Counted from the stretch's first letter, positions 1 to 10,933 are shown. The stretch: 64,000 nt of DNA from Microbaculum marinisediminis (GCF_025397915.1 NZ_JALIDZ010000001.1:434001-498000), one strand, 5' to 3'. The notes: generated from the sequence alone by a model not told the origin. Numbers and translations: made by a program.

Positions 1-1
1 C

Positions 2-739
2 GGGGCGATCCCCCTGCGCATCATCGCCCCGGAGAACCCTAAGGGCGTCTACCTCCATTTTCACGGCGGCGGCTGGGTGATCGGCGGCGCCGACGAGCAG
101 GACCCCCGCCTCGAGCGGATCGCCGACACGTGTGGGCTTGCGGTCGTCAGCGTCGAATACCGGCTGGCGCCCGAGCACCCCTATCCGCAGGGCCCCGACG
201 ATTGCGAGGCCGCGGCGCTGTGGCTGGTGAAGCACGGCAAGGACCAGTTCGGCACCGACCGTTTCGCCATCGGCGGGGAATCGGCCGGTGGGCATCTGTC
301 GATGGTGACGATGCTGCGGCTTCGCGACCGGCACGGGCTGACCCCGTTCCGCGCGGCCAACCTGGTGGCGGGCTGCTACGACCTGCGGCTGACGCCGAGC
401 GCCAGGAACTGGGGGACCGAGAAACTGATCCTGACGACGCGCGACATCACCATCTTCATCGATCGGTTCGTGCCGCGCAGCCATCGCCTCGACGATCCGG
501 ACGTCTCGCCGATCCTGGCCGACGTGTCCGGCCTGCCGCCGGCGCTGTTCTCCGTCGGCACCCGCGATGCCCTGCTCGACGATTCGCTGTTCATGGCGAT
601 GCGCTGGGCGGCGGCGGGCAACGACACCGAGCTGGCCGTCTATCCCGGCGGCGCGCATGTGTTCATGGCCTTTCCCGGCGCGCTCAGCGAGCAGAGCCTC
701 ACGCGCATCGACCAGTTCCTGACCGGCGCGTTCGCATGA
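2..739 (+). CDS. alpha/beta hydrolase, HSL-type esterase (5' end outside window)
   Basis: The reading frame is open from the first bases, so the start lies upstream of the window. It shows the hormone-sensitive-lipase family oxyanion motif HGGGW, the nucleophile elbow GESAGG (Ser), an acid loop in [10 protein letters not shown] and the catalytic His in GGAHVF. The family hydrolyses short or medium acyl esters in the cytoplasm; the substrate here is unknown. Its TGA overlaps the ATG of the following thioesterase (ATGA), so the two are probably translated together and may both handle acyl or ester compounds. Confidence 0.85.
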   Translation, partial: GAIPLRIIAPENPKGVYLHFHGGGWVIGGADEQDPRLERIADTCGLAVVSVEYRLAPEHPYPQGPDDCEAAALWLVKHGKDQFGTDRFAIGGESAGGHLSMVTMLRLRDRHGLTPFRAANLVAGCYDLRLTPSARNWGTEKLILTTRDITIFIDRFVPRSHRLDDPDVSPILADVSGLPPALFSVGTRDALLDDSLFMAMRWAAAGNDTELAVYPGGAHVFMAFPGALSEQSLTRIDQFLTGAFA

Positions 740-1596
740 GCCCGATCGAGACGCTGCGGGGTTTCGTCAACACCTGGGAGTGTGACGAGAACGACCACCT
801 GAACGTCCAGTTCTACATCCGGTTCTTCGAGGATGCGGCCGGGCATTTCCAGGTTATGGCGGGCGTCCCGGAGGCCGACCGGCGGGAACCGGCAGTGCGG
901 CACGTGCGCTACCACGCCGAGCTCAGGGTGAACGCCGGCGTGCGCGTCGAGAGCTTCGGGGTCGGCGACCGGCAAGCGGTGCACATGCTCTACGAGACGA
1001 CCGACGGACGGCTCTCGGCGACGTGCCTGGAGACCTACGACGATCCGCCCGCCGGCCTGTCGCGGGCGCTTCGCCGGCACGGCGCCGAACTGCCCGAGGC
1101 GGCGATGCCGCGCAGCGTCGACGACAGCCCCGTCGACGCCGGCGCGCAGGGCGCCCGGCCGCCGGGCGGCTACCTCACGCTCGGCACGCGCGTGCGCGCG
1201 CAGCAATGCCGCCCGGATGGCAGCGTCTTCGACTCCGCCGTGATCGGGATCAACTCGGACGCGGCGGCGCATTTCTGGGAGTCGACCGGCATCGACCGGA
1301 AATGGCTCGAAGACCACAATTTCGGCCGCGTCGCCGTCGAGATGAAGCTGACCCGGACCGGCCCGCTGCGTTTCGGCGACCTGGTCCACGTCATCAGCCG
1401 GCCCATCGCGATCGCCCGCTCCACCATCACCTTCGAGAACCGCTTCGTCAGGTCGGAGACCGGGGACGTCGCAGCCATCATGCTGGTGACGGGCCTGACC
1501 ATGAACCTGGAGACGCGCCGGGCCGCGCCCCTGCCGGAGGACAAGAGGGCGCGCACCGAGGCGCTGATCGCCAGCCAGAGCGCCAACCCGTCCTAG
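736..1596 (+). CDS. acyl-CoA thioesterase-like double-hotdog protein
   Basis: 286 aa. I chose the ATG that overlaps the upstream stop codon (ATGA), although the frame stays open further back. Two hotdog-like modules are visible. The first begins near residue 8, where [16 protein letters not shown] resembles the 4-hydroxybenzoyl-CoA thioesterase signature with its Asp/His-Asn pair. The second lies in the C-terminal half, around [11 protein letters not shown] to [13 protein letters not shown]. Proteins of this type hydrolyse acyl-CoA thioesters. Coupling to the esterase gene suggests a shared substrate, which the sequence does not identify. Confidence 0.75.
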   Translation: MSPIETLRGFVNTWECDENDHLNVQFYIRFFEDAAGHFQVMAGVPEADRREPAVRHVRYHAELRVNAGVRVESFGVGDRQAVHMLYETTDGRLSATCLETYDDPPAGLSRALRRHGAELPEAAMPRSVDDSPVDAGAQGARPPGGYLTLGTRVRAQQCRPDGSVFDSAVIGINSDAAAHFWESTGIDRKWLEDHNFGRVAVEMKLTRTGPLRFGDLVHVISRPIAIARSTITFENRFVRSETGDVAAIMLVTGLTMNLETRRAAPLPEDKRARTEALIASQSANPS

Positions 1597-1630
1597 ACAA
1601 CCGGCGAATATCACCGCTTCGCTGGACAGC

Positions 1631-1650
1631 GCGGCGCGCCGTCGCGCCGC
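1631..1650. terminator. GC-rich hairpin between convergent genes
   Basis: A perfect 8-bp stem (GCGGCGCG / CGCGCCGC) with a 4-nt loop lies in the 97-bp gap between the thioesterase and the convergent gene at 1694. There is no T-tract, so a role as a bidirectional transcription end is only an inference from position. Confidence 0.35.
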
Positions 1651-1693
1651 AGACGGCCAGGCGCCCCCGCCGACACCCGATTGGCGGGACCGG

Positions 1694-2188
1694 TCAGAAC
1701 CGGTCCTGGCTCTCGTAGTCCTCGCGCAGGTCGCGGGCCATGTCCATGAAGCGGCGCATGACCTTCTCGAAGGTCCGGAACACCTTGTCGAGCTCCTCGT
1801 CGCTCGGCACCTCCGGCTCCGTCGACTTCGCGTCGGGTCCGGTGCCGTCCCGGTCTCCTTCGGGTTCGGTGTCGCGCCCTTCGAGCCTGGCGATCCGCTG
1901 CTTGAGCCGGCCGATCTCACGGGCGAGCTCGCCATTGTCCTCGACCAGGCGGTTGATCTCGGCCTCGAGCGCTTCGCGGTCGTCGGCGACGGCCTCGCAC
2001 ACCCAGGACCCGCCGCGCTTGCGGCAGAAAGAGGTATCGCCGGTCTCGCGATCGAGGCGCATCAGGCCGTCGTCCACGCGGCGCAGGACATAGCGGTCGC
2101 CTTCGGTATCCGGCCGGTCGGCGCCTTGGGCGTAGGCCCCCGGCACGGCGACCAGCAAGACAACCGCGGCGATCAGAATGCGTTTCAT
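1694..2188 (-). CDS. exported coiled-coil protein, function unknown
   Basis: 164 aa. Residues 1-20 form a clear Sec signal peptide ending AYA-Q, so the mature protein is probably periplasmic. A small N-terminal region holds two cysteines (residues 55 and 64) that could form a disulfide. A heptad-like coiled coil follows at about 70-105 (REALEAEINRLVEDNGELAR), then a hydrophilic Asp/Glu/Pro linker and a charged amphipathic C-terminal helix. I recognise no named family. It lies downstream of the isomerase on the same strand, but the 78-bp gap gives little support for one operon. Confidence 0.7.
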   Translation of the reverse strand: MKRILIAAVVLLVAVPGAYAQGADRPDTEGDRYVLRRVDDGLMRLDRETGDTSFCRKRGGSWVCEAVADDREALEAEINRLVEDNGELAREIGRLKQRIARLEGRDTEPEGDRDGTGPDAKSTEPEVPSDEELDKVFRTFEKVMRRFMDMARDLREDYESQDRF

Positions 2189-2266
2189 GGCACGGCTCCG
2201 GTTTGCGCCCCCGAGCCCTCTATCTAGTCGCGAACCCGGCCGCGCACAAATATGCCGCCGCGAACC

Positions 2267-2884
2267 TCAGGGCGTGTGCGGCGCCCGGCCGCTTGCAAGC
2301 GCATCGGCGAGCAGGTCGATGCGATCCTGTCCCCAGAACGGCTCGCCGCCAAGCATGTAGGTCGGCGCCCCGAAGACGGATTTCTCGATCGCGTCGCGCG
2401 TGTTGGCGTCGTAGATCGCACCGACCGCATCGGACTTGGCCTTTTCGATCAGGGCATGGGGGTCATGGCCGGCGTCGGCGAGCAGACCCTCGACGACATG
2501 CTCGTCGGCGATGTCGCGATCGAACGCCCAGACCGACCGGTAGGCACGACCCAGGAAATCGGCCGGGTCGCCGCCCTCCGTGGCGATGGCGATGACGCAG
2601 CGGTCGACGAGGGCGGGATCGGTTGGGAAATGGGCCGGCTGAAGGTTGAGCGGCAGGCCGCGCTTCTCCTTCCAGCGCTTCAGCTCGACCAGCCGGTATT
2701 TCTGCCGCGCGGGCGCGCGCTTTGCGAGCGGCAGGCCGCCGGTTTCGGGAAACACGGCATTGAGATTGACCGGCCTGTAGACGATCTCGGCGCCATGCGC
2801 GCTGGCCGTCTCGACGAACAGGTCGTGGCCGAGATAGGACCACGGCGAAATGGCCGTGAAGAAATACTCGATTTTCCGCGTCAT
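2267..2884 (-). CDS. 2-hydroxychromene-2-carboxylate isomerase-like (DsbA fold)
   Basis: 205 aa. The ATG at 2884 follows a GGGGGAAGGG ribosome site; the open frame extends 45 nt further upstream but is not needed. The start MTRKIEYFFTAISPWSYLG carries the family's SPWSYLG motif, where Ser replaces the thioredoxin Cys, and the C-terminal part has VFGAPTYMLGGEPFWGQDR, the cis-Pro and substrate-site segment of HCCA isomerases and kappa-class GSTs. Known members isomerise aromatic degradation intermediates with glutathione. In this beta-oxidation setting the true substrate may differ. Confidence 0.85.
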   Translation of the reverse strand: MTRKIEYFFTAISPWSYLGHDLFVETASAHGAEIVYRPVNLNAVFPETGGLPLAKRAPARQKYRLVELKRWKEKRGLPLNLQPAHFPTDPALVDRCVIAIATEGGDPADFLGRAYRSVWAFDRDIADEHVVEGLLADAGHDPHALIEKAKSDAVGAIYDANTRDAIEKSVFGAPTYMLGGEPFWGQDRIDLLADALASGRAPHTP

Positions 2885-3029
2885 TCCGTTCCCTTCCCCC
2901 GGTCGCCCGCCGCGCCGTCGGCACAACAATGGAACGGGCGCGGGGAATTGGCAAAGGGAATGCGCCCGCGGCGAAACACGGTTTCGTCAGCGGGCGGCAG
3001 AGCGAAAGGGGCGCCGGGCACGCACCCGG

Positions 3030-3062
3030 CCCGATGTCATCCCGGGCTTTCCCCGGGGGTGC
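3030..3062. repeat. CGTCATCCCGG-type palindromic intergenic repeat
   Basis: The gap between the isomerase and fadB-like genes holds ATGTCATCCCGGGCTTTCCC followed by GGGG, a short palindrome of the same type as the copies near 5824, 8431 and 54198. Confidence 0.5.
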
Positions 3063-3075
3063 AGAGGCCGGTGTA

Positions 3076-5292
3076 TCAGGCCGCCTTCTTCTGCTCCGGC
3101 TTGCCGGGCGGGAAACGGCCGTAGAAGGTCTCGCCGTTGGCCGCCATCTCCTTCAGCAGCTTGTTCGGGCGGAAGCGGGGCCCGTGCTTGCGGGCGAGCC
3201 TGTTGCACAGGTCGACGAAGGCCTTCAGCCCCATGTTGTCGATGTAGCTCAGCGTGCCGCCGGCGAAGGGGGCGTAGCCGAAGCCGAGGATCGAGCCGAC
3301 ATCGGCCTCGCGCACATCGGTGAGCACCCCTTCGGCGAAGCAGCGCGCGGTCTCCAGCGCCTGGATCACCAGCAGGCGATGCTCGAGCGCCTCCTTGTCG
3401 ATGGAATCGGGATCGAGGTGGACCGGCTGCAATTCTGCCAGATCGGGCCACAGGTGCTTCTTGCCCTTGTCGGGATAGTCGTAGAAGCCCTTGCCGTTCT
3501 TGCGGCCGAGGCGGCCGCGCTTGACGACCATCTCTTCCAGAAGCGTCTCCTGCGCCGGGTCGACCGCCTTGTCACCGAGATCCTTCCGGGTCGCCTGCAG
3601 GATCTTCCAGGCGAGATCCACGGCGACCTCGTCGTTCAGGGCCAAGGGACCGACCGGCATGCCGGCCATGCGGCCGAGATTCTCGATCATCGCGGCGGGC
3701 ACGCCCTCCATCAGCATCAGGTGGCCTTCGCGGATGTAGGTGCCGACGACGCGCGAGGTGTAGAAGCCGCGCGAGTCGTTGACCACGATCGGCGTCTTGC
3801 GGATCGCCCGGCAATAGTCGAGCGCACGGGCCAGCGCCTCGTCGCTCGTCTTCTTGCCCATGATGATCTCGACCAGCATCATCTTGTCGACGGGCGAGAA
3901 GAAGTGGATGCCGATGAAGTTCTTCGGCCGCGCGCTCGCACGGGCCAGCTCGGTGATCGGCAAGGTCGAGGTGTTGGAGCCGAAGATCGCGGACTTGCCG
4001 ATCACGGCTTCCGCCTTCTGGGTGACGTCGGCTTTGATGTCCTTGTCCTCGAATACCGCCTCGATGACGAGGTCGCAGCCCTCGAGATCGGCGTAGTCGG
4101 TGGTGGTGCGGATGCGCGACAGCAGCGCTTCCTTGGCCTCCGGCGTCGAGCGGCCGCGGCTGACGGCCTTCGACACCAGCGTGTCGGAATAGGCCTTGCC
4201 GCGCTCGGCGGCCTCGATGTCGCGGTCGATCAGAACGACGTCGATGCCCGCGCGCGCGGTGACGTAGGCGACACCCGCGCCCATGAAGCCGGCGCCGAGG
4301 ATGCCGACCTTCCGGATCGGCTCGGCCGGCACGTCGGCGGGGCGGCGCGCGCCCTTGTTCAGCTCCTGCATGGAGACGAACAGGGAGCGGATCATCGAGG
4401 CCGCTTCCTTGGTCTGCAGGACGTTGGCGAAGTAGCGCGATTCCACCGTCAGCGCCTGGTCCATCGGCAGCATCAGGCCCTCGTAGACGCAGGACATGAT
4501 GGCGCGGGCGGCGGGATAGTTGTCGAAGGTCTCGCGGCGATAGATGGCGTTGGCCGGCGGGAAGATCTGGAAGCCGGCCGGCGAATAGACCTTGCCGCCA
4601 GGCAGCTTGAAGCCCTCCTTGTCCCACGGCTGCACGCCCTTGCCGCCGTCGCGGATCCACGCCCTGGCGGTCTCGACCAGCGCGTCGGCGGGGACCACCT
4701 GGTCGATCAGCCGCATCGACTTGGCCTGGCCGACGCGCAGCTCGCGGCCCTGCAGCAGGAACTGCAGCGCGTCCGGCGTCGGGATCATGCGCGGCACGCG
4801 CTGGGTGCCGCCGGCGCCGGGGAACAGGCCGACCTTGACCTCGGGCAGCGCCAGCCTGGTCTTGTCGTTGTCGGCGGCGACGCGGTGGTGGCAGGACAGC
4901 GCCAGCTCGAGGGCGCCGCCCATCGCGGTGCCGTTGATGGCCGCGACCCAGGGCTTGCCGCAGGTCTCCAGCCGGCGCCAGAGCTGCGACATGCGCCGGC
5001 TCTCGTCGAACATGCGCTGCATCGCCGCCGTCTCGTCTGTCGAGCGCATCCTGTGGAACTCGCCGAGCAGGCCCTGCAGCATGGTCAGGTCGGCGCCGCC
5101 GGAGAAGGTGTCCTTGCCGGAGGTGACGACCGCGCCCTTGATGGCCGCCTCGTCGCTCACCCTGGCGATGATCGCCTCGAGGTCGTCCATCACCGAGACA
5201 TCGAAGACGTTCATCGACTTGCCGGGCATGTCCCAGGTGACGAGCGCGATGCCGTCGGCGTCGATGTCGAGCGTGAAGTTCTTGTAGGTCAT
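3076..5292 (-). CDS. FadB-type multifunctional enoyl-CoA hydratase / 3-hydroxyacyl-CoA dehydrogenase
   Basis: 738 aa, the usual length of the alphaproteobacterial FadB/FadJ-like alpha subunit. The N-terminal crotonase domain (about 1-200) has the oxyanion segment SGKDTFSGGADLTM and the GAGGTQRVPR loop. The NAD-binding domain begins near 325 with VGILGAGFMGAGVAYVTARA, a GxGxxG Rossmann motif. 3-hydroxyacyl-CoA dehydrogenase motifs follow (GIHFFSPVDKMMLVEII, then NDSRGFYTSRV). It hydrates enoyl-CoA and oxidises the 3-hydroxyacyl-CoA. It probably works with the thiolase encoded just upstream in the same transcription direction, with the cupin gene between them. Confidence 0.93.
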   Translation of the reverse strand: MTYKNFTLDIDADGIALVTWDMPGKSMNVFDVSVMDDLEAIIARVSDEAAIKGAVVTSGKDTFSGGADLTMLQGLLGEFHRMRSTDETAAMQRMFDESRRMSQLWRRLETCGKPWVAAINGTAMGGALELALSCHHRVAADNDKTRLALPEVKVGLFPGAGGTQRVPRMIPTPDALQFLLQGRELRVGQAKSMRLIDQVVPADALVETARAWIRDGGKGVQPWDKEGFKLPGGKVYSPAGFQIFPPANAIYRRETFDNYPAARAIMSCVYEGLMLPMDQALTVESRYFANVLQTKEAASMIRSLFVSMQELNKGARRPADVPAEPIRKVGILGAGFMGAGVAYVTARAGIDVVLIDRDIEAAERGKAYSDTLVSKAVSRGRSTPEAKEALLSRIRTTTDYADLEGCDLVIEAVFEDKDIKADVTQKAEAVIGKSAIFGSNTSTLPITELARASARPKNFIGIHFFSPVDKMMLVEIIMGKKTSDEALARALDYCRAIRKTPIVVNDSRGFYTSRVVGTYIREGHLMLMEGVPAAMIENLGRMAGMPVGPLALNDEVAVDLAWKILQATRKDLGDKAVDPAQETLLEEMVVKRGRLGRKNGKGFYDYPDKGKKHLWPDLAELQPVHLDPDSIDKEALEHRLLVIQALETARCFAEGVLTDVREADVGSILGFGYAPFAGGTLSYIDNMGLKAFVDLCNRLARKHGPRFRPNKLLKEMAANGETFYGRFPPGKPEQKKAA

Positions 5293-5328
5293 GACGTTTC
5301 CCCGTTGGATGGGTCCCCATAAATGGGG

Positions 5329-5790
5329 TCAGGCGTACGGTTCGCCGGATTTGTGGATGAACTTGAAGCCGCCGCCGTCCTTGACGGCCATGAGATCGAC
5401 GTCGGGATAGTGGCCCCGTTCGGTCGGCGCCCGGGTGCCGACCTCGAGGATCACCGCCTCCCTGTCGGACCGGTTGACGAGGCAGTGGCCGTTCGGCACG
5501 CCGGCCTTGAAGCCGGCGGCGTCGCCGGCGCGCAGCACCGTCTCGCCCTCGTCCTCGATCAGCACCAGCTCGCCTTCGAGCACGTAGACGAACTCATCCT
5601 CGTTCTCGTGCCAGTGGCGCAGCGCGGTTCCCGTTCCCGGCGCCATCCGGGTCAGGTTGACGCCGAACTGGGTCAGGCCGGCGGCATCGCCGAGCGGCTG
5701 CTTGATCCGGTTCGCGTAAGCCGCCTTGAAGGGATCGGGATAGCCCGATCCCCTGCGCTCGGGAACGGCGTCCATGTCGATCTTGGGCAT
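5329..5790 (-). CDS. cupin domain protein
   Basis: 153 aa from the ATG at 5790, which has a GGAGAC ribosome site; the open frame runs 54 nt further upstream. A single conserved cupin barrel shows the metal motif [20 protein letters not shown] (His/His/Glu) and a second motif around [12 protein letters not shown]. Stand-alone cupins of this sort are often metal-binding isomerase-, dioxygenase- or sensor-like proteins; none can be assigned here. It sits between thiolase and fadB in the beta-oxidation operon, 36 bp from fadB, so co-transcription is likely. Confidence 0.85.
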   Translation of the reverse strand: MPKIDMDAVPERRGSGYPDPFKAAYANRIKQPLGDAAGLTQFGVNLTRMAPGTGTALRHWHENEDEFVYVLEGELVLIEDEGETVLRAGDAAGFKAGVPNGHCLVNRSDREAVILEVGTRAPTERGHYPDVDLMAVKDGGGFKFIHKSGEPYA

Positions 5791-5823
5791 CTGTCTCCGT
5801 GCCTTTGCCGCTTGCCACTCCGT

Positions 5824-5861
5824 CGTCATCCCGGACGGCCTCAAGGCCGATCCGGGATCGG
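5824..5861. repeat. palindromic intergenic repeat within the beta-oxidation operon
   Basis: CGTCATCCCGGACGGCC, TCAA, then GGCCGATCCGGGATCGG: two inverted arms around a 4-nt loop. It lies between thiolase and cupin genes that read the same way. A close relative lies at 8431-8480, which marks it as a dispersed element rather than a gene-specific site. Confidence 0.65.
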
Positions 5862-5871
5862 GGCGTGTGCA

Positions 5872-7080
<1,209 letters not shown>

Positions 7081-7252
7081 GCGAGCCTCCCTTATGCGTG
7101 CCGCGCCGGCGAGGGCACGGCGCAGTGTTCATGACGGATAGACGTGTGGCTGGCGATGGTCGGGTCAAGCCCGGGCGCGATCCGGGCGCGACCGGGACGG
7201 CCCGACCCGACGCCGCTGTTTCGACCGTGGGGAAGCCGTTGCGCGCCATCGC

Positions 7253-8410
7253 TCACAGGCTCCGGGCGATCAGCAGCTTCATGATCTCGTTGGTGCCGGC
7301 GTAGATGCGCTGGACGCGGGCATCCTGGTACATGCGCGAGATCGGGTATTCGGCCATGTAGCCGTAGCCGCCGTGCAGCTGCAGGCACTGGTCGACGATC
7401 TTGCACTGCAGATCGGTGAGCCAGTACTTGGCCATCGACGCGGTCGTGGAGTCGAGCCGGCCGGCGATGAGCTGGCCGATGCAGTGGTTCATGAACACCT
7501 TGGCGATGGTCGCCTCGGTCTTGGCCTCGGCGAGCGCGAACTGGGTGTTCTGGAACTCCATGACCGCCTTGCCGAAGGCCTGGCGTTCCTTGACGTAGGC
7601 GATGGTCACCTCGAGCGCGCGCTCGATCATCGCCATCGCCTGGACGGCGACGAGCAGGCGCTCCTGCGGCAGCTCGGTCATGAGCTGGACGAAGCCCTGG
7701 CCCTCCTCCGCGCCAAGCAGCGCGTCGGCGGGCACGCGCACGTCGTCGAAAAACAGCTCGGAGGTGTCCTGCGCCTTGAGCCCGAGTTTCTTCAGGTTGC
7801 GGCCGCGACGGAAGCCCTCGACCGCGTCCGTCTCGACGACGAACAGCGAGGTGCCCCTGGCGCCGGCGGCGGGATCGGTCTTCGCCACCACGATGACCAG
7901 GTTGGCATTCTGGCCGTTGGTGATGAAGGTCTTGGAGCCGGAGATGCGGTAGTGGTTGCCGTCCTTCCGGGCCGTGGTCCTGACGCCCTGCAGGTCGGAG
8001 CCGGCGCCGGGCTCGGTCATGGCGATGGCGCCGATCATCTCGCCGGTGGCCAGCTTCGGCAGCCAGCGCTTCTTCTGATCCTCCGATCCGAAATGCAGGA
8101 TGTAGGGGGCGACGATGGCGTTGTGCAACGCGATGCCGAAGGAGTCGAGGCCCGCCATGCCGAGCTGATAGGTGATCACCGCCTCGTGGGCGAAGCTGCC
8201 GCCGGCGCCGCCGTATTCTTCCGGCATCGCGGCGCAGAGCAGGCCCGCCTCGCCGGTCTTCTCCCAGGCCCAGCGCGGCACGATGCCCTCGTCAATCCAC
8301 CCGTCGTAGTGCGGGGCCATCTCGGCGTCGAAGAAGCGGCGCGACTGGTCTTCGAGGAGGACGACGTCCTCGCTCATCCAGTCGGGGCGGGGTACATCGA
8401 GTGCGGTCAT
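7253..8410 (-). CDS. acyl-CoA dehydrogenase (long-chain / isovaleryl type)
   Basis: 385 aa, the standard ACAD length. FAD-site motifs include IAMTEPGAGSDLQGVRT and ITNGQNANLVIVVAKT; the C-terminal RQAFGKAVMEFQNTQF and LQLHGGYGYMAEYPISR segments are typical. The terminal motif reads RIYAGTNEIM, with Ala where short- and medium-chain enzymes carry the catalytic Glu (YEGT). The base is therefore probably the helix-G Glu used by long-chain and isovaleryl enzymes. It makes a 2-enoyl-CoA and passes electrons to ETF. It lies between the larger dehydrogenase and the thiolase. Confidence 0.92.
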   Translation of the reverse strand: MTALDVPRPDWMSEDVVLLEDQSRRFFDAEMAPHYDGWIDEGIVPRWAWEKTGEAGLLCAAMPEEYGGAGGSFAHEAVITYQLGMAGLDSFGIALHNAIVAPYILHFGSEDQKKRWLPKLATGEMIGAIAMTEPGAGSDLQGVRTTARKDGNHYRISGSKTFITNGQNANLVIVVAKTDPAAGARGTSLFVVETDAVEGFRRGRNLKKLGLKAQDTSELFFDDVRVPADALLGAEEGQGFVQLMTELPQERLLVAVQAMAMIERALEVTIAYVKERQAFGKAVMEFQNTQFALAEAKTEATIAKVFMNHCIGQLIAGRLDSTTASMAKYWLTDLQCKIVDQCLQLHGGYGYMAEYPISRMYQDARVQRIYAGTNEIMKLLIARSL

Positions 8411-8430
8411 ATCGTCTCGTCCCTCTGCTT

Positions 8431-8480
8431 CGTCATCCCGGCGTCATCCCGGACGGCCGGGCGGCCGATCCGGGATCAGC
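8431..8480. repeat. palindromic intergenic repeat, partly duplicated
   Basis: CGTCATCCCGG occurs twice in a row, the second running into GGACGGCCGGGCGGCCGATC and CGGGATC. It is a second copy of the element at 5824-5861 and fills the gap between the two acyl-CoA dehydrogenase genes. Confidence 0.6.
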
Positions 8481-8564
8481 GAGCCACAGATGGCGCCGGG
8501 CCTCTCCGGTCCCGGATCTCCACACCGTTCCGGCCGGGATGGCGACCGATGCCGGTGTCCACCA

Positions 8565-10358
8565 TCAAAACGCCTCCGCCGACAGCGCCATCAGGGTGTC
8601 GGCACCGGCGGAAATGCGGGCGTAGTGGGCCTTCGCCTCCGGCATGATCCGCTCCATGAAGTAGCGGCCGGTGACGAGCTTGGTCTCGTAGAAGGCCTTG
8701 TTGTCGGCACCGTCGGCGAGCCTGGCCTGCGCGACCCTGGCCATCCGCGCCCACATGTAGCCGAGGGCGACGAGGCCGAAGAGATGCATGTAGTCGGTCG
8801 AGCCGGCGCCGGCGTTGTCGGGCTTCGTCATCGCGTTCTGCATGAACCACATGGTGGCCTGCTGCAGCGTCTCCAGCCCCACCTTCAGCGGCTCGACATA
8901 GGGCGCCATCGCCTCGTCCCCGGCGTTCTCCTTGACGAAGCCCTCGACCTCGCCGAAGAACGCCATCACCGCGCGGCCGCCATTGGCGGGCAGCTTGCGG
9001 CCGACCAGATCGAGCCCCTGGATGCCGTTGGCGCCCTCGTAGATCATGGCGATGCGGGCGTCGCGGACAAACTGCTCCATGCCCCACTCGGCGATGTAGC
9101 CATGGCCGCCGTAGACCTGCTGGGCGGTGACCGCGTTCTGGAACCCGGTATCGGTGAGCACGCCCTTCACGACAGGGGTCATCAGGCCCATCAGGTCGTC
9201 GGCGGCCTGGCGCTCCGCCTCGTCGGCGCCGCCATGGGCGATGTCGCCGCGGACCGCCGTCCATAGCACGAGCGCGCGGGCGGCCTCGTTGAACGCCTTC
9301 ATGCTCATCAGCACGCGGCGCACGTCCGGATGCACGATGATCGGGTCGGCCGGCTTGTCGGGGTCCTTCGGCCCGGTCAGCGCGCGGCCCTGCAGGCGCT
9401 CGCGGGCGTAGGTCACCGCGTTCTGATAGGCGACCTCGGACTGCGACAGCCCCTGGATGCCGACGCCGAGGCGCGCTTCGTTCATCATCGTGAACATGGC
9501 GCGCAGGCCCTTGTTCTCCTCGCCGACGAGCCAGCCGGTGGCGCCGTCGTAGTTCATGACGCAGGTGGCGTTGCCGTGGATGCCCATCTTCTCCTCGAGC
9601 GCGCCGCACCCCAGCGCGTTGCGCGCGCCGAGGCCGCCGTCCTCGGTCGGCAGTATCTTCGGCACGACGAACAGCGAGATGCCCTTGGTGCCGTCCGGCG
9701 CGCCCTCGATGCGGGCAATCACGAGATGGACGATGTTGTCGGAAAGATCGTGCTCGCCGGCGGAGATGAAGATCTTGGTGCCGGTGATCGCGTAGGACCC
9801 GTCGCCGTTGGGCACGGCCTTCGTCTTCAGGAGGCCGAGATCGGTGCCGCAATGGGGCTCGGTCAGGTTCATGGTGCCGAGCCATTCGCCGGACACGAGC
9901 TTGGGCAGATAGAGCGCCTTCTGGGCGTCGGAGCCGTGGATGGTCAGCGCGGCGATGGCGCCCTGAGTCAGGCCCGGATACATGCCGAACGCGACGTTGG
10001 CGGAGGATACGAACTCGTTGATCGCGGCGCCGAGCGTGTGCGGCAGGCCCTGGCCGCCATATTGCGGATCCGCGGTCAGGCCGATCCAGCCGCCCTCGGC
10101 GAACTGGCCGAAGGCATCCTTGAAGCCGGTCGGCGTGGTGACGCTGCCGTCGTCGTTGCGGGTGCAGCCCTCGGTATCGCCGACCCGGTTCAGCGGCTGC
10201 AGCACCTCCTCGCAGAGACGCGCGCCCTCCTCCAGGATCGCCTTGACCAGATCCGGGGTCGCCTCGGCGAAGCTCGGGATGTTGTTGTAGCGGTCGATGC
10301 CGATGACGTCGTTCAGAAGGAACAGCACGTCGTCGACGGGGGCCTTGTAGCTCGGCAT
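8565..10358 (-). CDS. acyl-CoA dehydrogenase, large form with extra C-terminal domain
   Basis: 597 aa, longer than the 380-aa ACADs. It has the DmdC/FadE-like layout: an N-terminal helical extension ([20 protein letters not shown]), a core with [19 protein letters not shown] and [20 protein letters not shown], the catalytic-Glu motif [18 protein letters not shown], and a C-terminal domain of about 130 residues. Family members oxidise acyl-CoAs, with DmdC acting on a methylthio-acyl-CoA; the substrate cannot be read here. It is the first enzyme gene after the MerR regulator, 65 bp downstream on the same strand. Confidence 0.9.
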   Translation of the reverse strand: MPSYKAPVDDVLFLLNDVIGIDRYNNIPSFAEATPDLVKAILEEGARLCEEVLQPLNRVGDTEGCTRNDDGSVTTPTGFKDAFGQFAEGGWIGLTADPQYGGQGLPHTLGAAINEFVSSANVAFGMYPGLTQGAIAALTIHGSDAQKALYLPKLVSGEWLGTMNLTEPHCGTDLGLLKTKAVPNGDGSYAITGTKIFISAGEHDLSDNIVHLVIARIEGAPDGTKGISLFVVPKILPTEDGGLGARNALGCGALEEKMGIHGNATCVMNYDGATGWLVGEENKGLRAMFTMMNEARLGVGIQGLSQSEVAYQNAVTYARERLQGRALTGPKDPDKPADPIIVHPDVRRVLMSMKAFNEAARALVLWTAVRGDIAHGGADEAERQAADDLMGLMTPVVKGVLTDTGFQNAVTAQQVYGGHGYIAEWGMEQFVRDARIAMIYEGANGIQGLDLVGRKLPANGGRAVMAFFGEVEGFVKENAGDEAMAPYVEPLKVGLETLQQATMWFMQNAMTKPDNAGAGSTDYMHLFGLVALGYMWARMARVAQARLADGADNKAFYETKLVTGRYFMERIMPEAKAHYARISAGADTLMALSAEAF

Positions 10359-10423
10359 GGTCTCACTCCCGGAATGGTCTTGTTGGCGGCCGGATCGGGG
10401 GACCGCCCCGGCCGATCGTCACA

Positions 10424-10882
10424 TCAGCGTTCGTTGCGCTCGCGTTCCTTCAGGATGCCCTGGACCACGTCGCGGGCACGCTTGAGGTCGCCCAGCGCCT
10501 GATCGATCTCGGCGCGCTGGGCCTCCAGATACCCGATCTGTTCGTCGAATTTCGTCAGCGCCACCTTCATCTGGGTCGTCTGGCCGTCCTTCAGATCGTA
10601 GAGATCGAGCATCTCGCCGATCTCCACGAGGGAAAAGCCGACGCGCTTGCCCAGGAGGATCAATTTCAGCCGGGCGCGATCGCGGCGCGAGTAGAGCCGC
10701 GTCATGCCCTGCCGGCGCGGGTTGAGCAGCCCCTTGTCCTCGTAGAAACGGATCGCCCGGAGCGTCACGCCGAACTCGCGCGACAGGTCACCAATGGTGA
10801 AGACCGTCTTGCGATCCTGCTCGGCGGACTCGGCCTGCGCTTCGGTCTCGGACCGATCCGTCGCAGCGGCGTTATCGACCAT
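10424..10882 (-). CDS. MerR-family regulator of the beta-oxidation cluster (LiuR-like)
   Basis: 152 aa. After a hydrophilic N-terminus, residues 27-95 form the MerR winged helix (FTIGDLSREFGVTLRAIRFY and GLLNPRRQGMTRLYSRRD), followed by a long dimerisation helix with no metal-binding cysteines. It leads the operon of acyl-CoA dehydrogenase, thiolase and FadB-type genes. A near-palindrome resembling the LiuR consensus lies 33-51 bp upstream of its ATG, so autoregulation and control of the cluster are likely. The inducing acyl-CoA is unknown. Confidence 0.88.
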   Translation of the reverse strand: MVDNAAATDRSETEAQAESAEQDRKTVFTIGDLSREFGVTLRAIRFYEDKGLLNPRRQGMTRLYSRRDRARLKLILLGKRVGFSLVEIGEMLDLYDLKDGQTTQMKVALTKFDEQIGYLEAQRAEIDQALGDLKRARDVVQGILKERERNER

Positions 10883-10914
10883 GCAACGCTCCTCGTTATC
10901 GTGGGCGCACTATG

Positions 10915-10933
10915 CCTTACGCTTACGTAAAGG
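10915..10933. promoter_or_regulatory. LiuR-like MerR operator
   Basis: CCTTACGCTTACGTAAAGG on the plus strand reads as CTTTACGTAAGCGTAAG on the strand of the regulator. This is close to the published LiuR-type site TTTACGTAAACGTAAA. It lies directly upstream of the merR start, where a MerR-family promoter site is expected. Confidence 0.6.

Noticed and set aside
2929-5322. Long plus-strand open frame (797 aa)
   Set aside because: It is the exact antisense of the FadB-type gene, low in complexity and without domains; high GC keeps the opposite frame open.
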